From an uncultured Lactobacillus sp. (lineage in GTDB: Bacteria; Bacillota; Bacilli; Lactobacillales; Lactobacillaceae), in the NCBI RefSeq assembly GCF_945290125.1, contig NZ_CALYQV010000017.1, forward strand, positions 1 through 37,240: DNA of 37,240 nucleotides, written 5' to 3'. Each line of letters starts with the position of its first letter. Positions within the stretch are counted from its first letter, which is position 1. Positions 18,725-28,763 of the stretch are shown piece after piece. Both the position numbers and the translations under genes were made by a program. The notes beneath the pieces were generated by a model. The model was not told the origin of the DNA. It ran no database searches and worked only from the letters and a program-made list of their open reading frames with translations.

Positions 18725-19030
18725 TTAAACAAATAAATGAAATAAAATATTTGCAATCCAATTTAAAACATAATCTTGGACAAAATAAAGTAAAAGCAAA
18801 CCGATTAAAAATGAAATATCTAATCCAGTGGCATTAGACAGTCTGGCAATTGGCCCCTTTCGAAAAATATTCAAATAAGGGTTAATTACTCGATTAATTA
18901 TGCGACCCACAGCTGAATCGCGTAGAGAAGGAACCCAACTTAAAATTGCATCAATTACCATGACTATACTGTAAATCCATATTACATAGTCAATAATATT
19001 AATGCCGTAATATATGATATTTGCTGCCAT
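18725..19030 (-). CDS. YggT family membrane protein
   Basis: A 101-residue protein with two hydrophobic segments, near residues 10-30 (IDYVIWIYSIVMVIDAI) and 70-95 (ISFLIGLLLLYFVQDYV). The loop between them includes the conserved RIINRVINPYLNIFRK. The YggT/YlmG family is found in the dcw cluster and in plastids, and its role in cell division or membrane organisation is only partly known. Its ATG overlaps the sepF stop (TAATG), so it is translationally coupled. A hairpin follows. Confidence 0.9.
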   Translation of the reverse strand: MAANIIYYGINIIDYVIWIYSIVMVIDAILSWVPSLRDSAVGRIINRVINPYLNIFRKGPIARLSNATGLDISFLIGLLLLYFVQDYVLNWIANILFHLFV

Positions 19031-19470
19031 TAACTTAAAGAATCTTTCTTATCAACTAGATCGCTAATTTTGCCATTCGTGACAAACTTTGGGGGAGTCG
19101 CTAAAAAAATTTTATCTCCGATACGTTGAATTTCACCGTTTAAAGCATACACTGTACCAGTAATAAAATCAACGATTCTTCTGGCTGATGCATCTTCCAT
19201 TCTGCTGAAGTTAATAATTACCGCTTTATTATTCAATAAATTCTGGGCAACTTCTTTAGCATCTGAATAAACACGTGGCTCATAAAGCACAATTTTGCTT
19301 TTGGCAGCATTCATACCAGATTTAATGGAAACAACTTTATCGCGGTTAACAGCACCAGCAGGAAAATTGTCTTCATCACTTAACTGCTGCTCTTCTGCAT
19401 ATTCGTCATCTAACATTTCATCTTCATCATTTGCCACGCCGAAAAATTTGCCTATTTTACTAAAAGCCAT
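19030..19470 (-). CDS. sepF: Cell-division protein SepF
   Basis: A 146-residue protein. A short N-terminal amphipathic membrane-targeting helix (MAFSKIGKFFG) and an acidic linker lead to the C-terminal SepF domain from about residue 45. That domain contains VVSIKSG, IVLYEPRVYSDAKEVAQ and INFSRMEDASARRIVDF. SepF tethers FtsZ filaments to the membrane beside FtsA and tunes ring thickness. An AGGAGG SD precedes the ATG. It lies 15 bases after ftsZ. The ylmE gene that separates ftsZ and sepF in Bacillus is absent. Confidence 0.93.
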   Translation of the reverse strand: MAFSKIGKFFGVANDEDEMLDDEYAEEQQLSDEDNFPAGAVNRDKVVSIKSGMNAAKSKIVLYEPRVYSDAKEVAQNLLNNKAVIINFSRMEDASARRIVDFITGTVYALNGEIQRIGDKIFLATPPKFVTNGKISDLVDKKDSLS

Positions 19471-19485
19471 TTCTCTTGCCTCCTA

Positions 19486-20823
19486 TTAGTTTTCACCACG
19501 ATGCCTGAAAAATGGAATATCATCAGTATCGTCATCATCAAAAGCATTAGTTTCGATTTGTGAAATACTACTTTGATCGTCTTTATCAAATGAACTAGAT
19601 CTATCATCCTGATTTGCTGCAAAAGGTGTTGACCGACGGTTGCCCTCATCATCGTTATCCAGGCCCCAAACACTTGTCGGATCAACCATTGGCTTATGTT
19701 TAGGTGCACTTTGAACTGCACTGGAATTTTCGCTTACAGCCGTATTTTGCTCCATAGGTCTGTTAACTGAGTTAATTTTTCTTTCTGGAGATGTATTGGC
19801 TTGACCTGGTTGGGATTTAATCTGGTGACTATGACCCGGGAGCTGCTTTGAGGCTTCCTCCTCTGCTTGAGAGTTGATTCCTGTCGCAATAACAGTAACT
19901 ACAACTTCATCTCCCAAATTAGGATTAATAGAAGTACCAAAAATTATATTAACATCGTCACCAGCAGCCTTAGAAACGATTTCTGAAGCATCCTGCGCTT
20001 CAAATAAAGTTAAGTCAGGACCACCAGTTATATTTAGCAGTACCTGCTTAGCACCATCAATCGATACTTCAAGCAAAGGGGAAGAAATTGCCAGTTTTGT
20101 AGCTTCAACAGTGCGATTTTCGCCACTTGCACGGCCAATACCCATTAAAGCAGCGCCTTGATTAGCCATAACAGTTTTAACATCGGCAAAGTCGAGGTTG
20201 ACATAGTCAGTTGAAGTAATTAAGTCAGAAATACCTTGAACACCTTGTTTTAAGACATTGTCAGCTTCTTTGAAAGCATCCATCATCGGTGTCTTTTTGT
20301 CAACCATTTCTAGTAAACGATTATTGGCAATAATTACAAGAGTATCAACGTACTGCTTTAGCTGCGCAATACCCTCAGCGGCGTTTTTTGATCTTTTTGG
20401 TCCTTCAAAAGTAAAAGGACGAGTTACAACGCCAACAGTTAACGCACCCGTTTCGCGGGCAATTTTAGCTACAATTGGTGCAGCACCAGTTCCAGTACCA
20501 CCACCCATTCCAGCAGTAATGAAGATCATGTCAGCGCCCTTTAGAGCATCTTCAATTGTCTGTTCACTTTCTTCTGCAGCCTTTTGGCCAACTTCAGGGT
20601 GAGAGCCAGCTCCCAGTCCTCTTGTTAACTTAGGGCCTAACTGAATTTTATTCTCTGCTTTATTGCTATTTAATGCTTGTACATCAGTGTTAGCAGCAAC
20701 GAAGGAAACTCCCTGCACACCGTCATCAATCATTCGATTAACAGCATTACCACCAGCACCACCGACACCGATAACTTTGATGACAGCATTTTTATTGTCG
20801 TCTGAATCGAACGTGAAATCCAT
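19486..20823 (-). CDS. ftsZ: Cell-division protein FtsZ
   Basis: A 445-residue tubulin-like GTPase forming the Z-ring. The GTP-binding tubulin signature [10 protein letters not shown] begins at residue 107, [12 protein letters not shown] is at about 20-31, and the T7 loop [11 protein letters not shown] is near residue 210. Then comes a long polar linker (residues about 320-430) and a conserved C-terminal peptide with DDIPFFRHR, which contacts FtsA and SepF. The linker is longer than in B. subtilis. The start has an AAGGTGG SD. It follows ftsA by 14 bases. Confidence 0.96.
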   Translation of the reverse strand: MDFTFDSDDNKNAVIKVIGVGGAGGNAVNRMIDDGVQGVSFVAANTDVQALNSNKAENKIQLGPKLTRGLGAGSHPEVGQKAAEESEQTIEDALKGADMIFITAGMGGGTGTGAAPIVAKIARETGALTVGVVTRPFTFEGPKRSKNAAEGIAQLKQYVDTLVIIANNRLLEMVDKKTPMMDAFKEADNVLKQGVQGISDLITSTDYVNLDFADVKTVMANQGAALMGIGRASGENRTVEATKLAISSPLLEVSIDGAKQVLLNITGGPDLTLFEAQDASEIVSKAAGDDVNIIFGTSINPNLGDEVVVTVIATGINSQAEEEASKQLPGHSHQIKSQPGQANTSPERKINSVNRPMEQNTAVSENSSAVQSAPKHKPMVDPTSVWGLDNDDEGNRRSTPFAANQDDRSSSFDKDDQSSISQIETNAFDDDDTDDIPFFRHRGEN

Positions 20824-20837
20824 CTAATTAACCACCT

Positions 20838-22196
20838 TTAATCAAAGAACTTTTTGAAGAAGTTCTTAAAGCCTTTATCTTTATTTTGCGTATTATTTTT
20901 TGTTTTACTATGCGGAGATTGCTCACGCTTTAGTAACTCATGTCTATTATATTCTTCTTTTCTTTTAGTTTCATTAACAGCAATTGTTCTTTTAGAAGTT
21001 TTTGGCTTTTCCTGAGTAGACTGCTCCCCTTGACCGAGAGCACCTCTGCCATAAATAGCACTAATTACTAGGAAATCTATATCGGACATTTTATATGCAT
21101 AGTTAACTACTCCGTAAGCCGCTGAGTAAATTGGATTACGCATCCCAATTTGGTCAGGCTGATAAATTCGCGCCTTAACGTTCAAAGTATTAGCTATAAT
21201 ACTATCAAAGCCTTGCAGCAGACTGCTTCCGCCAGTAATAATAATACCACCAGGTAACTCTAAAGCATCATGCTTAATCAAACCTTTTTCAATTCTAGCA
21301 ATAGTCTGCATGACTCTAGCGTTAATAATTTCACTTAAGTAATTTTCGTCAACCATTTGCTGGCCATTTGAACCAACGCTGTTAACGGCAAATTTATTTT
21401 TAGCAGATGCCAGGCTAGGATCAGCATAACCATAATCAAGTTTTATTTGTTCTGCATCCTTGTTAGAAGTACTTAAAACAACCGAAATGTCATTACTAAT
21501 ATCACTGCCGCCTTCAAAATCGATATTAGCATATTTAATTTGATTATTATGAATTACCGTAGCCGTCGTAACTCCTCCACCTAAGTCGAGGATAATTGAA
21601 CCAAAATTGCGTTCACTTTCATTTAAAGCCACGCTGGCAATAGCAAGTGGAGTTGGAATAAAAAAGTTATTGGAATAGCCAGCACGTTCAATAGCTTTTT
21701 TGATATTATGTAAAGGACTAGCAGGAGCCGTTAACATGATGCCTTGTACAGACAAAGAATGTGCAATCATTTTTCGCGGATCATCGACTTCGGTTTTACC
21801 ATCAATTAGAAAGCGACTTGGCAAAAAAGAAATAGGCTCCCGTTCGTTTTTCACAGCAGACCTGATGGCAGCACGAACTACTCGCCTAACATCATGGTTA
21901 CCTACTTCTTGACCATTATCGCTGATATTAACTAAATCACTTGCAGTTTCAAGTTGGAGCATACCTACAGGTATACCTGTTACTACTCGATAAATATTTG
22001 CATTTGTTTTTTTGGCTATTTCTTTTAAAGCCCTATTAATCGCAGCGGCAGTTTCATCAATATCAACTATATTGCCATGTCGCATCCCTTTATTAGGAAC
22101 TGCAACGGCTCCAATAACTTTGCCGGAATCAGCTACAACCGCTTTCACACTTGTGGTACCAATATCTAAGCCCACTAATAAATTTGAATTGTCCAA
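20838..22196 (-). CDS. ftsA: Cell-division protein FtsA
   Basis: A 452-residue actin-like ATPase that tethers FtsZ to the membrane. The phosphate-1 motif LLVGLDIGTTSVKAV lies near residues 6-20, DLGGGVTTATV is the phosphate-2 motif and GGIIITGGSSLLQGF the adenosine motif. The C-terminus has a short polar linker and an amphipathic end with KNFFKKFFD, the membrane-targeting helix. The start is TTG, preceded by GGGGGG at a good distance. A 61-base gap upstream contains an extended -10 box, so ftsA-ftsZ may have its own promoter. Confidence 0.95.
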   Translation of the reverse strand: MDNSNLLVGLDIGTTSVKAVVADSGKVIGAVAVPNKGMRHGNIVDIDETAAAINRALKEIAKKTNANIYRVVTGIPVGMLQLETASDLVNISDNGQEVGNHDVRRVVRAAIRSAVKNEREPISFLPSRFLIDGKTEVDDPRKMIAHSLSVQGIMLTAPASPLHNIKKAIERAGYSNNFFIPTPLAIASVALNESERNFGSIILDLGGGVTTATVIHNNQIKYANIDFEGGSDISNDISVVLSTSNKDAEQIKLDYGYADPSLASAKNKFAVNSVGSNGQQMVDENYLSEIINARVMQTIARIEKGLIKHDALELPGGIIITGGSSLLQGFDSIIANTLNVKARIYQPDQIGMRNPIYSAAYGVVNYAYKMSDIDFLVISAIYGRGALGQGEQSTQEKPKTSKRTIAVNETKRKEEYNRHELLKREQSPHSKTKNNTQNKDKGFKNFFKKFFD

Positions 22197-22227
22197 AATT
22201 TTCCCCCCGTCAGTGCTACCTAAAAAA

Positions 22228-22236
22228 ATTTTACCA
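22228..22236 (-). promoter_or_regulatory. Putative extended -10 promoter before ftsA
   Basis: TGGTAAAAT on the minus strand lies in the 61-base gap between ftsQ and ftsA. A -35-like CTGATT lies 17 bases upstream. This gap is the largest inside the murG-ftsZ run, where other junctions are 14 bases or less, and extra promoters here would fit the higher need for FtsA and FtsZ. Confidence 0.4.
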
Positions 22237-22257
22237 TAAAACTAGCTTAAAATCAGT

Positions 22258-23124
22258 TTATATTAAACCGTAAGCACGCTTTTCATTTGGTGTAAGCGGC
22301 CTGCTAAACGCCCCTACTTCCAAATCAATCAGCGTATTTTTTCCCACTTTAGTTTTTATTTTATTATAGTACTTTATTTTACTTTTTAGGGTTGAAACGT
22401 TGCCAATAACTACATTACCGTTTTTCATTAGAAAAATCACTTGTGATTTTCTTCGGGTATTACCACTTAATAATTTAATTTGATCCTGAAAATCAGGCGG
22501 TAAACTATTGAATAAATGAAGAATTTTTCTGAGAGATACTTCATGATTGTAGCCTACAAAAACTGGTTTATCTGGATACACTTTTGACCAAGGAATAAAC
22601 TGAGACCCCAATTTTCCCTGTGTAAGTATTTTACGATATCCTTTAGAAGTCTTAATGTAGCCTTTTGTGGGATATTCATCAATTTCAATTATTAAATGAT
22701 TAAAATCTTTAACTTGAACTTTGATGTTTTTTATTTCTGAGTATTTTGCAGATAGTTTACGGGATACGCCATTTTTATTAAAAAGATAATCGACTACTTT
22801 ATCACTAGCTTTAATATCTGTTGCTTTTACAACTTCTTTTACTGGTAAATCATTTTCCCCGTTAATTTGAATACTTTGAACATTTGCCAGTGGAGAAATA
22901 TAATAGCCAAGCCCCAAAAGTGCTATTACTGAAACACCTATTATAAGTCCCAATCTCTTTAATAGTGCAGATTTACGTTCATTATGTAATTTAGAAAGAG
23001 AGGCAGAGATTTTTGTATTAGTTCTGAAATTTTTCTTTTTCTTACTTGATTGATGACTTAAGTATGGTGATAGCTTTTCTTTAGGGTCAATTTTAGTTAC
23101 TCGTTTTTTTGTCAACTGCCTCAC
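22258..23124 (-). CDS. ftsQ: Cell-division protein FtsQ/DivIB
   Basis: A 288-residue bitopic protein with a basic cytoplasmic N-terminus of about 55 residues (KKKKNFRT), one transmembrane segment near residues 58-76 (GLIIGVSVIALLGLGYYIS), an extracellular POTRA domain (VQSIQINGENDLPVKEVV) and a beta domain of the FtsQ type. It helps to hold the FtsL/FtsB-type complex at the septum. Start choice is uncertain: GTG at 23124 lies inside AAGAAGGTGAGG, and the TTG at 23115 is better placed behind that SD. The gap to murG is 7 bases. Confidence 0.9.
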   Translation of the reverse strand: MRQLTKKRVTKIDPKEKLSPYLSHQSSKKKKNFRTNTKISASLSKLHNERKSALLKRLGLIIGVSVIALLGLGYYISPLANVQSIQINGENDLPVKEVVKATDIKASDKVVDYLFNKNGVSRKLSAKYSEIKNIKVQVKDFNHLIIEIDEYPTKGYIKTSKGYRKILTQGKLGSQFIPWSKVYPDKPVFVGYNHEVSLRKILHLFNSLPPDFQDQIKLLSGNTRRKSQVIFLMKNGNVVIGNVSTLKSKIKYYNKIKTKVGKNTLIDLEVGAFSRPLTPNEKRAYGLI

Positions 23125-23131
23125 CTTCTTT

Positions 23132-24238
23132 TTATTTTGCTAAATCTTGCATTACTTTAATTACTTCATCAGAAGCATCAGAAACTCCTAGTTTTTTTGA
23201 TGCCTTACTCATTTCCTTATAGTACTTACGATCCAACACGATATGATCAATTGAAGAAATAAAGTTATTAATATTGAGTTCACTTTCCGCAATCACTGTC
23301 GCTGCACCGGCTTTTTCAAGATCAAGAGCATTTTTCATTTGGTGATTATTAGTAACATTTGGACTAGGGATCAAAATAGCTGGGACTCCTAAAGCAGTAA
23401 ATTCAGCAATACTAGTGGCTCCTGAACGCGAAACTACACAAATCATTTTTGGCAAGAGTGCTGGCATATCCTTAATATATGGTAAGATTTTAATACTTTT
23501 CCCATAATTAACATTAGTTAGTTTTTCTGCAATTTTTTGATAATAATAAGTTCCTGTTACCCAAATGACCTGATATGGCTTTGTTTCAAGACGAGTCAGT
23601 GATTTCAACATTATCCGGTTGATAGCCAAAGCACCACGAGAACCACCAAAAACCAATACAGTAGGTATTTGAGGATTAAGACCCCATTTACTTTGCAAAT
23701 CAATCTTTGTTGATGACAGATTTAGTACTTGTTGAGAACGTGGATTTCCAGTTTTTACCAACTTTTTCTTTTCCGAAAATTGCTTGGCTGCATCATCAAA
23801 CGTATAACAAATTTTGTTCACATAGTGTCCTAAGAACTTGTTAGCAACGCCAACTACTGAATTAGATTCATGAATCAGAGTCGGAATCTTCATTTTTGTT
23901 GCTTCATACACTACGGCACCACTGACATAGCCGCCAGTTCCCATCACGATATCAGGCTTAAAATCATTAATAATTTTTTGAGCTTTTTTCGTGGCCTTAA
24001 GAAACAAACTAATTGTAGCAAAATTACTCATTATATGTTTACGAGAAAAACCGCGCATCTCAATTGTTTTAAAATTTACTCCTGCTGCTGGAACTATTTT
24101 AGCTTCGAGGCCATTTTTTGTACCGACAAACAGTATTTCATCATTTGTCGCCAAGTTGCGCTCTTTTAATCGTTCAATAATTGCCATAATAGGATAAATA
24201 TGGCCGCCAGTTCCTCCACCTGTAAATATTATTCTCAT
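23132..24238 (-). CDS. murG: MurG, N-acetylglucosaminyltransferase
   Basis: A 368-residue GT-B enzyme adding GlcNAc from UDP-GlcNAc to lipid I to make lipid II on the inner membrane face. The glycine-rich TGGGTGGHIYP is at residues 6-16, MGTGGYVSG near 100, LVFGGSRGA near 200, and the UDP-sugar motif RSGATSIAEFTALGVPAILIPSP near 270. The ATG is one base after the murD stop, so coupling is likely. The length is normal (about 360). Confidence 0.96.
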   Translation of the reverse strand: MRIIFTGGGTGGHIYPIMAIIERLKERNLATNDEILFVGTKNGLEAKIVPAAGVNFKTIEMRGFSRKHIMSNFATISLFLKATKKAQKIINDFKPDIVMGTGGYVSGAVVYEATKMKIPTLIHESNSVVGVANKFLGHYVNKICYTFDDAAKQFSEKKKLVKTGNPRSQQVLNLSSTKIDLQSKWGLNPQIPTVLVFGGSRGALAINRIMLKSLTRLETKPYQVIWVTGTYYYQKIAEKLTNVNYGKSIKILPYIKDMPALLPKMICVVSRSGATSIAEFTALGVPAILIPSPNVTNNHQMKNALDLEKAGAATVIAESELNINNFISSIDHIVLDRKYYKEMSKASKKLGVSDASDEVIKVMQDLAK

Positions 24239-24239
24239 T

Positions 24240-25619
24240 TTATTTAGTCTTCAATTCCTTTATAAAATTAACAAAATAGTCTCCACGTTCTTCAAAGGTT
24301 CGAAATTGATCCCATGACGCACAAGCTGGTGAAAATAACAATACATCACCAGGATTTGTTAATTCATATGCTCTTGGTACTGCTTCCTGTAAAGTATTTT
24401 CAATGACAATGTTTTTAATGCCAGCTTTACGAGCTGCATCAGCCAGTAAATAACGGGTTTCGCCATATAAAACCACGGCTTTTACATGTTTTTTTAAAAG
24501 TGGGACCAAGGAATCAAAAGTAAAACCGCGATCTAACCCACCAGCGATCCAAACTTCAGGATCTTCGAAAGATGGAATAGCAACTGAAGCCGCCTCTATA
24601 TTTGTCGATTTGGAGTCATTATATATCTTGCGGCCTTCCAAGGTCATAACATATTGCAAGCGATGCTTTGCCCCGGTAAAAGTACTTAACACTGCTTGGA
24701 TATCGTGGATATCTGCTCCCATAATTTGTGCAATTGCGCTGGCAACTAACGCATTCTGCTGGTTATGGATACCGGGTAATTTCATGTCAACGGTCTTAAT
24801 GATTTTTTCATACTGATTCTGTAAATAGCCATCAGCAATAAAATAGTCGGCAGTTCGATCATTTTCGGAAAATGTTATTAGTTTTGCTTTAGTAACTTTC
24901 TTTTCTTCTTCAAAAATATTTTTTTGATCTAAGTTAGCTAAAAAATAATGATCTGAAGTTTGCGTTCTGGTAACGTTTAGTTTGGCATTAACATAATTAG
25001 CAAAAGTCTTGTGATAATCTAAATGGACATTGTGATAAATATCAATAATTGCAGCTACTTTAGGATCAATATCTGTTACGCCAAGTAGTTGAAAACTGGA
25101 AGTTTCGCAAACCAAAATATCATCCTTGGTAGCTTTTTTCACCACTTCAGAAATTGGAACACCAATATTACCAACTGCATATGCATGATGGCCATTCTTA
25201 GCCAGATGATGCTCCAGAATTTTCTGTGTTAACATTACCGTAGTAGTTTTACCATTTGAGCCCGTAACACAAATATATGGAGCTTCACTAACACTCAATG
25301 CAATTTCAGGTTCAGTAATAATTGGCAAATTTAATTTTCTTGCTTCTTGCACCATAGGGTTTTCATAAGGAATCCCCGGATTTTTTACTAAATAAGCAAA
25401 AGATTCTTGGTTTAATAATTCTACTGGATGCGTGCCCCCTATTATTCGCACGCCCAGTTTTTCCAATTCCTGTGCTTTTGGATTTTTACTTAAATCAGCC
25501 TTGTCGTTTAAAGTTAGCTTTGCACCAAGTTCAAGCAGTAATTTACTTACTGCAAAACCACTTTTGCCGAGGCCTAAAACTAAAATATTTTTACCTTGAT
25601 AAGTCTTAACTTGCCTCAT
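24240..25619 (-). CDS. murD: MurD, UDP-MurNAc-L-alanine:D-glutamate ligase
   Basis: A 459-residue Mur ligase that adds D-glutamate to UDP-MurNAc-L-Ala in the cytoplasm. The N-terminal domain begins KNILVLGLGKSGFAVSKLL. The ATP-binding P-loop TGSNGKTT is at 119-126, and the VCETSSFQL and YHNVHLDYHKTF segments follow in the ligase domain. A C-terminal domain carries IYNDSKSTN, AGGLDRGF and LLFSPACASWDQF. It lies 9 bases after mraY and one base before murG. Length is as expected (about 450). Confidence 0.96.
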   Translation of the reverse strand: MRQVKTYQGKNILVLGLGKSGFAVSKLLLELGAKLTLNDKADLSKNPKAQELEKLGVRIIGGTHPVELLNQESFAYLVKNPGIPYENPMVQEARKLNLPIITEPEIALSVSEAPYICVTGSNGKTTTVMLTQKILEHHLAKNGHHAYAVGNIGVPISEVVKKATKDDILVCETSSFQLLGVTDIDPKVAAIIDIYHNVHLDYHKTFANYVNAKLNVTRTQTSDHYFLANLDQKNIFEEEKKVTKAKLITFSENDRTADYFIADGYLQNQYEKIIKTVDMKLPGIHNQQNALVASAIAQIMGADIHDIQAVLSTFTGAKHRLQYVMTLEGRKIYNDSKSTNIEAASVAIPSFEDPEVWIAGGLDRGFTFDSLVPLLKKHVKAVVLYGETRYLLADAARKAGIKNIVIENTLQEAVPRAYELTNPGDVLLFSPACASWDQFRTFEERGDYFVNFIKELKTK

Positions 25620-25628
25620 TGAACTATT

Positions 25629-26591
25629 TTATCCCCATATTACTAAATACAAGATACTTCCCAGTAAGCCAACAATCCAGAAAATAATGTCTACTTTCCA
25701 TTCAGAGTAACCCAGCATTTCAAAATGATGATGTATTGGCGTCATCTTGAAAATCCGTTTACCAGTTGTTTGAAAAGAGATAACCTGCAATATCACGCTT
25801 GCTGTTTCACATACAAATACAATTCCCACTAACAAAAGTGACCAGGGCCTATTTAAAAAGATACTGACAGCAGCCAGTCCTCCTCCTAAAGCTAGAGACC
25901 CAGCATCACCCATAAAAATTTTAGCAGGCTTATGATTAAAAATAAAAAATGAAATTAAACCACCTATGACACTCATACAAAAAATTAAAACGGCAAAGTT
26001 TTTTTGCTTAAGTGCAATATAAGAGTAAGTGGCATAAGCAATAATTGACAGCCCAGTTGCCAGACCATCTAAACCATCTGATAGATTAACCGCGTTGGAA
26101 TAACCTACCAACCAGAAAATTACAAAAATCGTGAATAAAACAACACTGTCAATTACACCAAAAAACGGTATGAAAAGTTTAAATTGAAAATGGTCCGTTG
26201 CCGCGATAATAATAATCAAAACAGCAACTAAAATTTGTAAAGAAAATTTTTGCCATGCACGAAGACCCAAGTTACGTTTATAAAACAATTTTATACTATC
26301 ATCTAAGAAGCCTATAATACCGTAGCCTAGCAAACTGATTAATAAAATCCACATCATCTTTGTGACTTCGTGTTGCCATGCACAAACCCAAATTGTAGAA
26401 ACTGTGGCTGCTAAAACAAAAACCACACCACCCATTGTAGGTGTACCAGACTTTTTTTCATGCCATTTAGGACCTTCATCACGAATTTCCTGTCCTTCAT
26501 GATGTGACCTCATGAAAATAATCATCCAGGGTAAAATAATCCCAGTTAACGCCAACGAACTTACCAATGCAATAATGCTAATGATCAGCAT
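25629..26591 (-). CDS. mraY: MraY, phospho-MurNAc-pentapeptide transferase
   Basis: A 320-residue polytopic membrane enzyme (about ten transmembrane helices) that forms lipid I from UDP-MurNAc-pentapeptide and undecaprenyl phosphate. Key motifs are the [12 protein letters not shown] loop (about 170-181), [12 protein letters not shown] and the histidine-rich MTPIHHHFE near residue 282. AAAGGAG precedes the ATG. It sits between pbpX and murD, with gaps of 6 and 9 bases. Length is typical (about 320). Confidence 0.96.
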   Translation of the reverse strand: MLIISIIALVSSLALTGIILPWMIIFMRSHHEGQEIRDEGPKWHEKKSGTPTMGGVVFVLAATVSTIWVCAWQHEVTKMMWILLISLLGYGIIGFLDDSIKLFYKRNLGLRAWQKFSLQILVAVLIIIIAATDHFQFKLFIPFFGVIDSVVLFTIFVIFWLVGYSNAVNLSDGLDGLATGLSIIAYATYSYIALKQKNFAVLIFCMSVIGGLISFFIFNHKPAKIFMGDAGSLALGGGLAAVSIFLNRPWSLLLVGIVFVCETASVILQVISFQTTGKRIFKMTPIHHHFEMLGYSEWKVDIIFWIVGLLGSILYLVIWG

Positions 26592-26597
26592 AAAATG

Positions 26598-28763
26598 CTA
26601 CTCCTTTAATTGTATTTTTATTTTTGTCCCGGATTTGACAGCTACACCAGCAGTTACACTTTGCTTAGATACTACGCCTGTACCTTTAATGCTTAATTTA
26701 GCCCCAGTCAAATCAGCAAACTGCTTCAGCTCATCATTTGTCCAGCCTTTCATAGCAGGACACTTTATAATGCCGGCAGTCCGCACCAGCATTAATTTAC
26801 CAGACTGCTTTTTTTGTCCTGCCTGATAAGACTGCTTGGTTATTTTATCACCTGAACCAATCCTGACAAGTCTGAATCCAACCCGTTGAGCAATTCCTTC
26901 AGCTTCCTTATAACTTAATCCTGTTAGGTCAGGTATTTTAATCATAGTTGAGCTGCTTAAACCATTTTTCGACATAAGAATTATTCTATTCATCACAGGT
27001 TTAAAAATTGAAGAAAGAATTACTTCAGCCGGTTTACTCATTCTTTGGGGTTGCTTTACAGTGATGTAAATGCAATAACGTGGATGCTTAGCTGGTGTAA
27101 CACCAACTACAGAAAAGATGTAATTATTGTTCCCCTTAAGATAGCCACCACCTTTAAGATTGGCAATTTGAGCTGTTCCCGTTTTAACAGCAATACTTTG
27201 ATTTTTCATCCGGTATGCAGCTCCGGTACCAATTCTTTTATTTAAAACTTGTCGCATGTTTCCAAGAACTATATTTGCTGTTTCTTTAGTATAAACTGGT
27301 CTGCCAACTTTTTTTATTTGGTAACCCGTTATTATGTGATCACCTGCATCGGTAATTTTTTCAACGAATTGGGGTTTTACCATTTGACCATTATTCGCCA
27401 AGCTGCTAAAAGCTTGCATCATTTGCATGACGTTCACATCAACGCCCTGACCAAAACTAGTGACAGCCTGATCAATGGGTGAATTAAACGCGATTAATCC
27501 TGGTTGTTCACCTGGAAGCGTTACGCCAGTTTTCTGATCAATGTGGAATTTTTTTAAATACTTTTTCCAAGTCTTAGCACCCATTTGTTGTTCAATATGA
27601 ACAAATCCGGTATTGCTCGAACGTGGAAATGCTTGTGAAAAAGGTATGCTTCCCCAGCCATGCGGCTTCCAATCGTGAATTACTGAACCATTCACAGAAA
27701 CTGATCCTGAATTATAATATTGATTTGGATGATAGTTTCCACTATTGACAGCAGATGACAATGTCAACACCTTAAAAACCGATCCGGGTTCATATGTATC
27801 TTGCACCAAAATATTGCGATAAGAATTTTTCAGACCCTTTTTGGTCTGCGGGTTGAAACTTGGTCTTTGTGAAGCAGCTAACACTTTTCCCGTCTTCATA
27901 TCTTCAACTACGGCTGTCATAGAAATAGGATTAAAGGTATCCTGAACATAAGACAATCTGCTTTCAAGGCATTCCTGCAGCTGCGAGTCAATAGTTAAAT
28001 ATATATTATTACCATCTACTGGGGCTTTATAAGTATGGGTACTATTGGGAGTCTGGAAATTTGAGGCATCAACAGCTGAAACCTGATAGCCGTTTTTTCC
28101 AGTAAGAACGTCGTCATACCAAGCTTCCAGTCCCATGGTACCCTCTAAATTTTGTTGCCTTGTTTTTTTATCATAAACTGGTGTAGCCATACCAATTATG
28201 TGTGATGCAAAATTACCATTTGGATATAACCGTGACTGAGTTTCAAAAAATTTAATTCCTGGCAAATTCATTTTTTCAATTCGGTCTTTTTGCTTTTTTG
28301 TCAAATTAGAACCTGCAGTACCAAATTGTACCTGAAAAACTGGCTGCGAAGGATTAAGATACTTTAAAATTTTATTTGCTTTAAGAGGTAAAACTTGTGC
28401 TAACTTTTCAGCAGTTTTACTTTTGTTAACAACATATTCGGGCTTATTTTTATAATTAATGGAAGATTTATCTAGAATGGCATAAATTGTATATAGATGT
28501 GAATCCTGCGCTACAGCTAATCCATTACGGTCATAAATATTTCCCCGATTGGCCTTTAACACTTGGTTACGCATATACAATTGCTCGGTCTTAGCGGTTA
28601 AATTTTGCCCATTAACGGTTTTTGAGATTCCAAGATATAAAAATCTGCCTATAAATACAAGAAAAACCAAAGCAACAGCTACCTCGAGAAATCTCCCGAC
28701 TGTAAAACGGTATCCGTGGGCTTTGGAATTTAAGTTATTTCTTTTACTAATGTGTTTATTCAT
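26598..28763 (-). CDS. pbpX: PBP2x-type penicillin-binding protein (FtsI) with PASTA domains
   Basis: A 721-residue class B penicillin-binding protein for septal peptidoglycan cross-linking. It has one transmembrane segment near residues 28-45, a dimerisation/pedestal domain with RGNIYDRNG at 73-81, and a transpeptidase domain with SVFK at 328-331 (nucleophile S328), SSN at 382-384 and KTGT at 527-530. Two PASTA-like repeats cover about 605-660 and 661-721. Length and architecture match PBP2x/FtsI of Firmicutes. It overlaps ftsL by TAATG, and murE and ftsW are not in this cluster. Confidence 0.95.
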   Translation of the reverse strand: MNKHISKRNNLNSKAHGYRFTVGRFLEVAVALVFLVFIGRFLYLGISKTVNGQNLTAKTEQLYMRNQVLKANRGNIYDRNGLAVAQDSHLYTIYAILDKSSINYKNKPEYVVNKSKTAEKLAQVLPLKANKILKYLNPSQPVFQVQFGTAGSNLTKKQKDRIEKMNLPGIKFFETQSRLYPNGNFASHIIGMATPVYDKKTRQQNLEGTMGLEAWYDDVLTGKNGYQVSAVDASNFQTPNSTHTYKAPVDGNNIYLTIDSQLQECLESRLSYVQDTFNPISMTAVVEDMKTGKVLAASQRPSFNPQTKKGLKNSYRNILVQDTYEPGSVFKVLTLSSAVNSGNYHPNQYYNSGSVSVNGSVIHDWKPHGWGSIPFSQAFPRSSNTGFVHIEQQMGAKTWKKYLKKFHIDQKTGVTLPGEQPGLIAFNSPIDQAVTSFGQGVDVNVMQMMQAFSSLANNGQMVKPQFVEKITDAGDHIITGYQIKKVGRPVYTKETANIVLGNMRQVLNKRIGTGAAYRMKNQSIAVKTGTAQIANLKGGGYLKGNNNYIFSVVGVTPAKHPRYCIYITVKQPQRMSKPAEVILSSIFKPVMNRIILMSKNGLSSSTMIKIPDLTGLSYKEAEGIAQRVGFRLVRIGSGDKITKQSYQAGQKKQSGKLMLVRTAGIIKCPAMKGWTNDELKQFADLTGAKLSIKGTGVVSKQSVTAGVAVKSGTKIKIQLKE

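Noticed and set aside
26512..26826. 104-codon plus-strand frame across mraY and pbpX
   Set aside because: It spans two well-supported minus-strand genes and has no SD; it reads as antisense noise.
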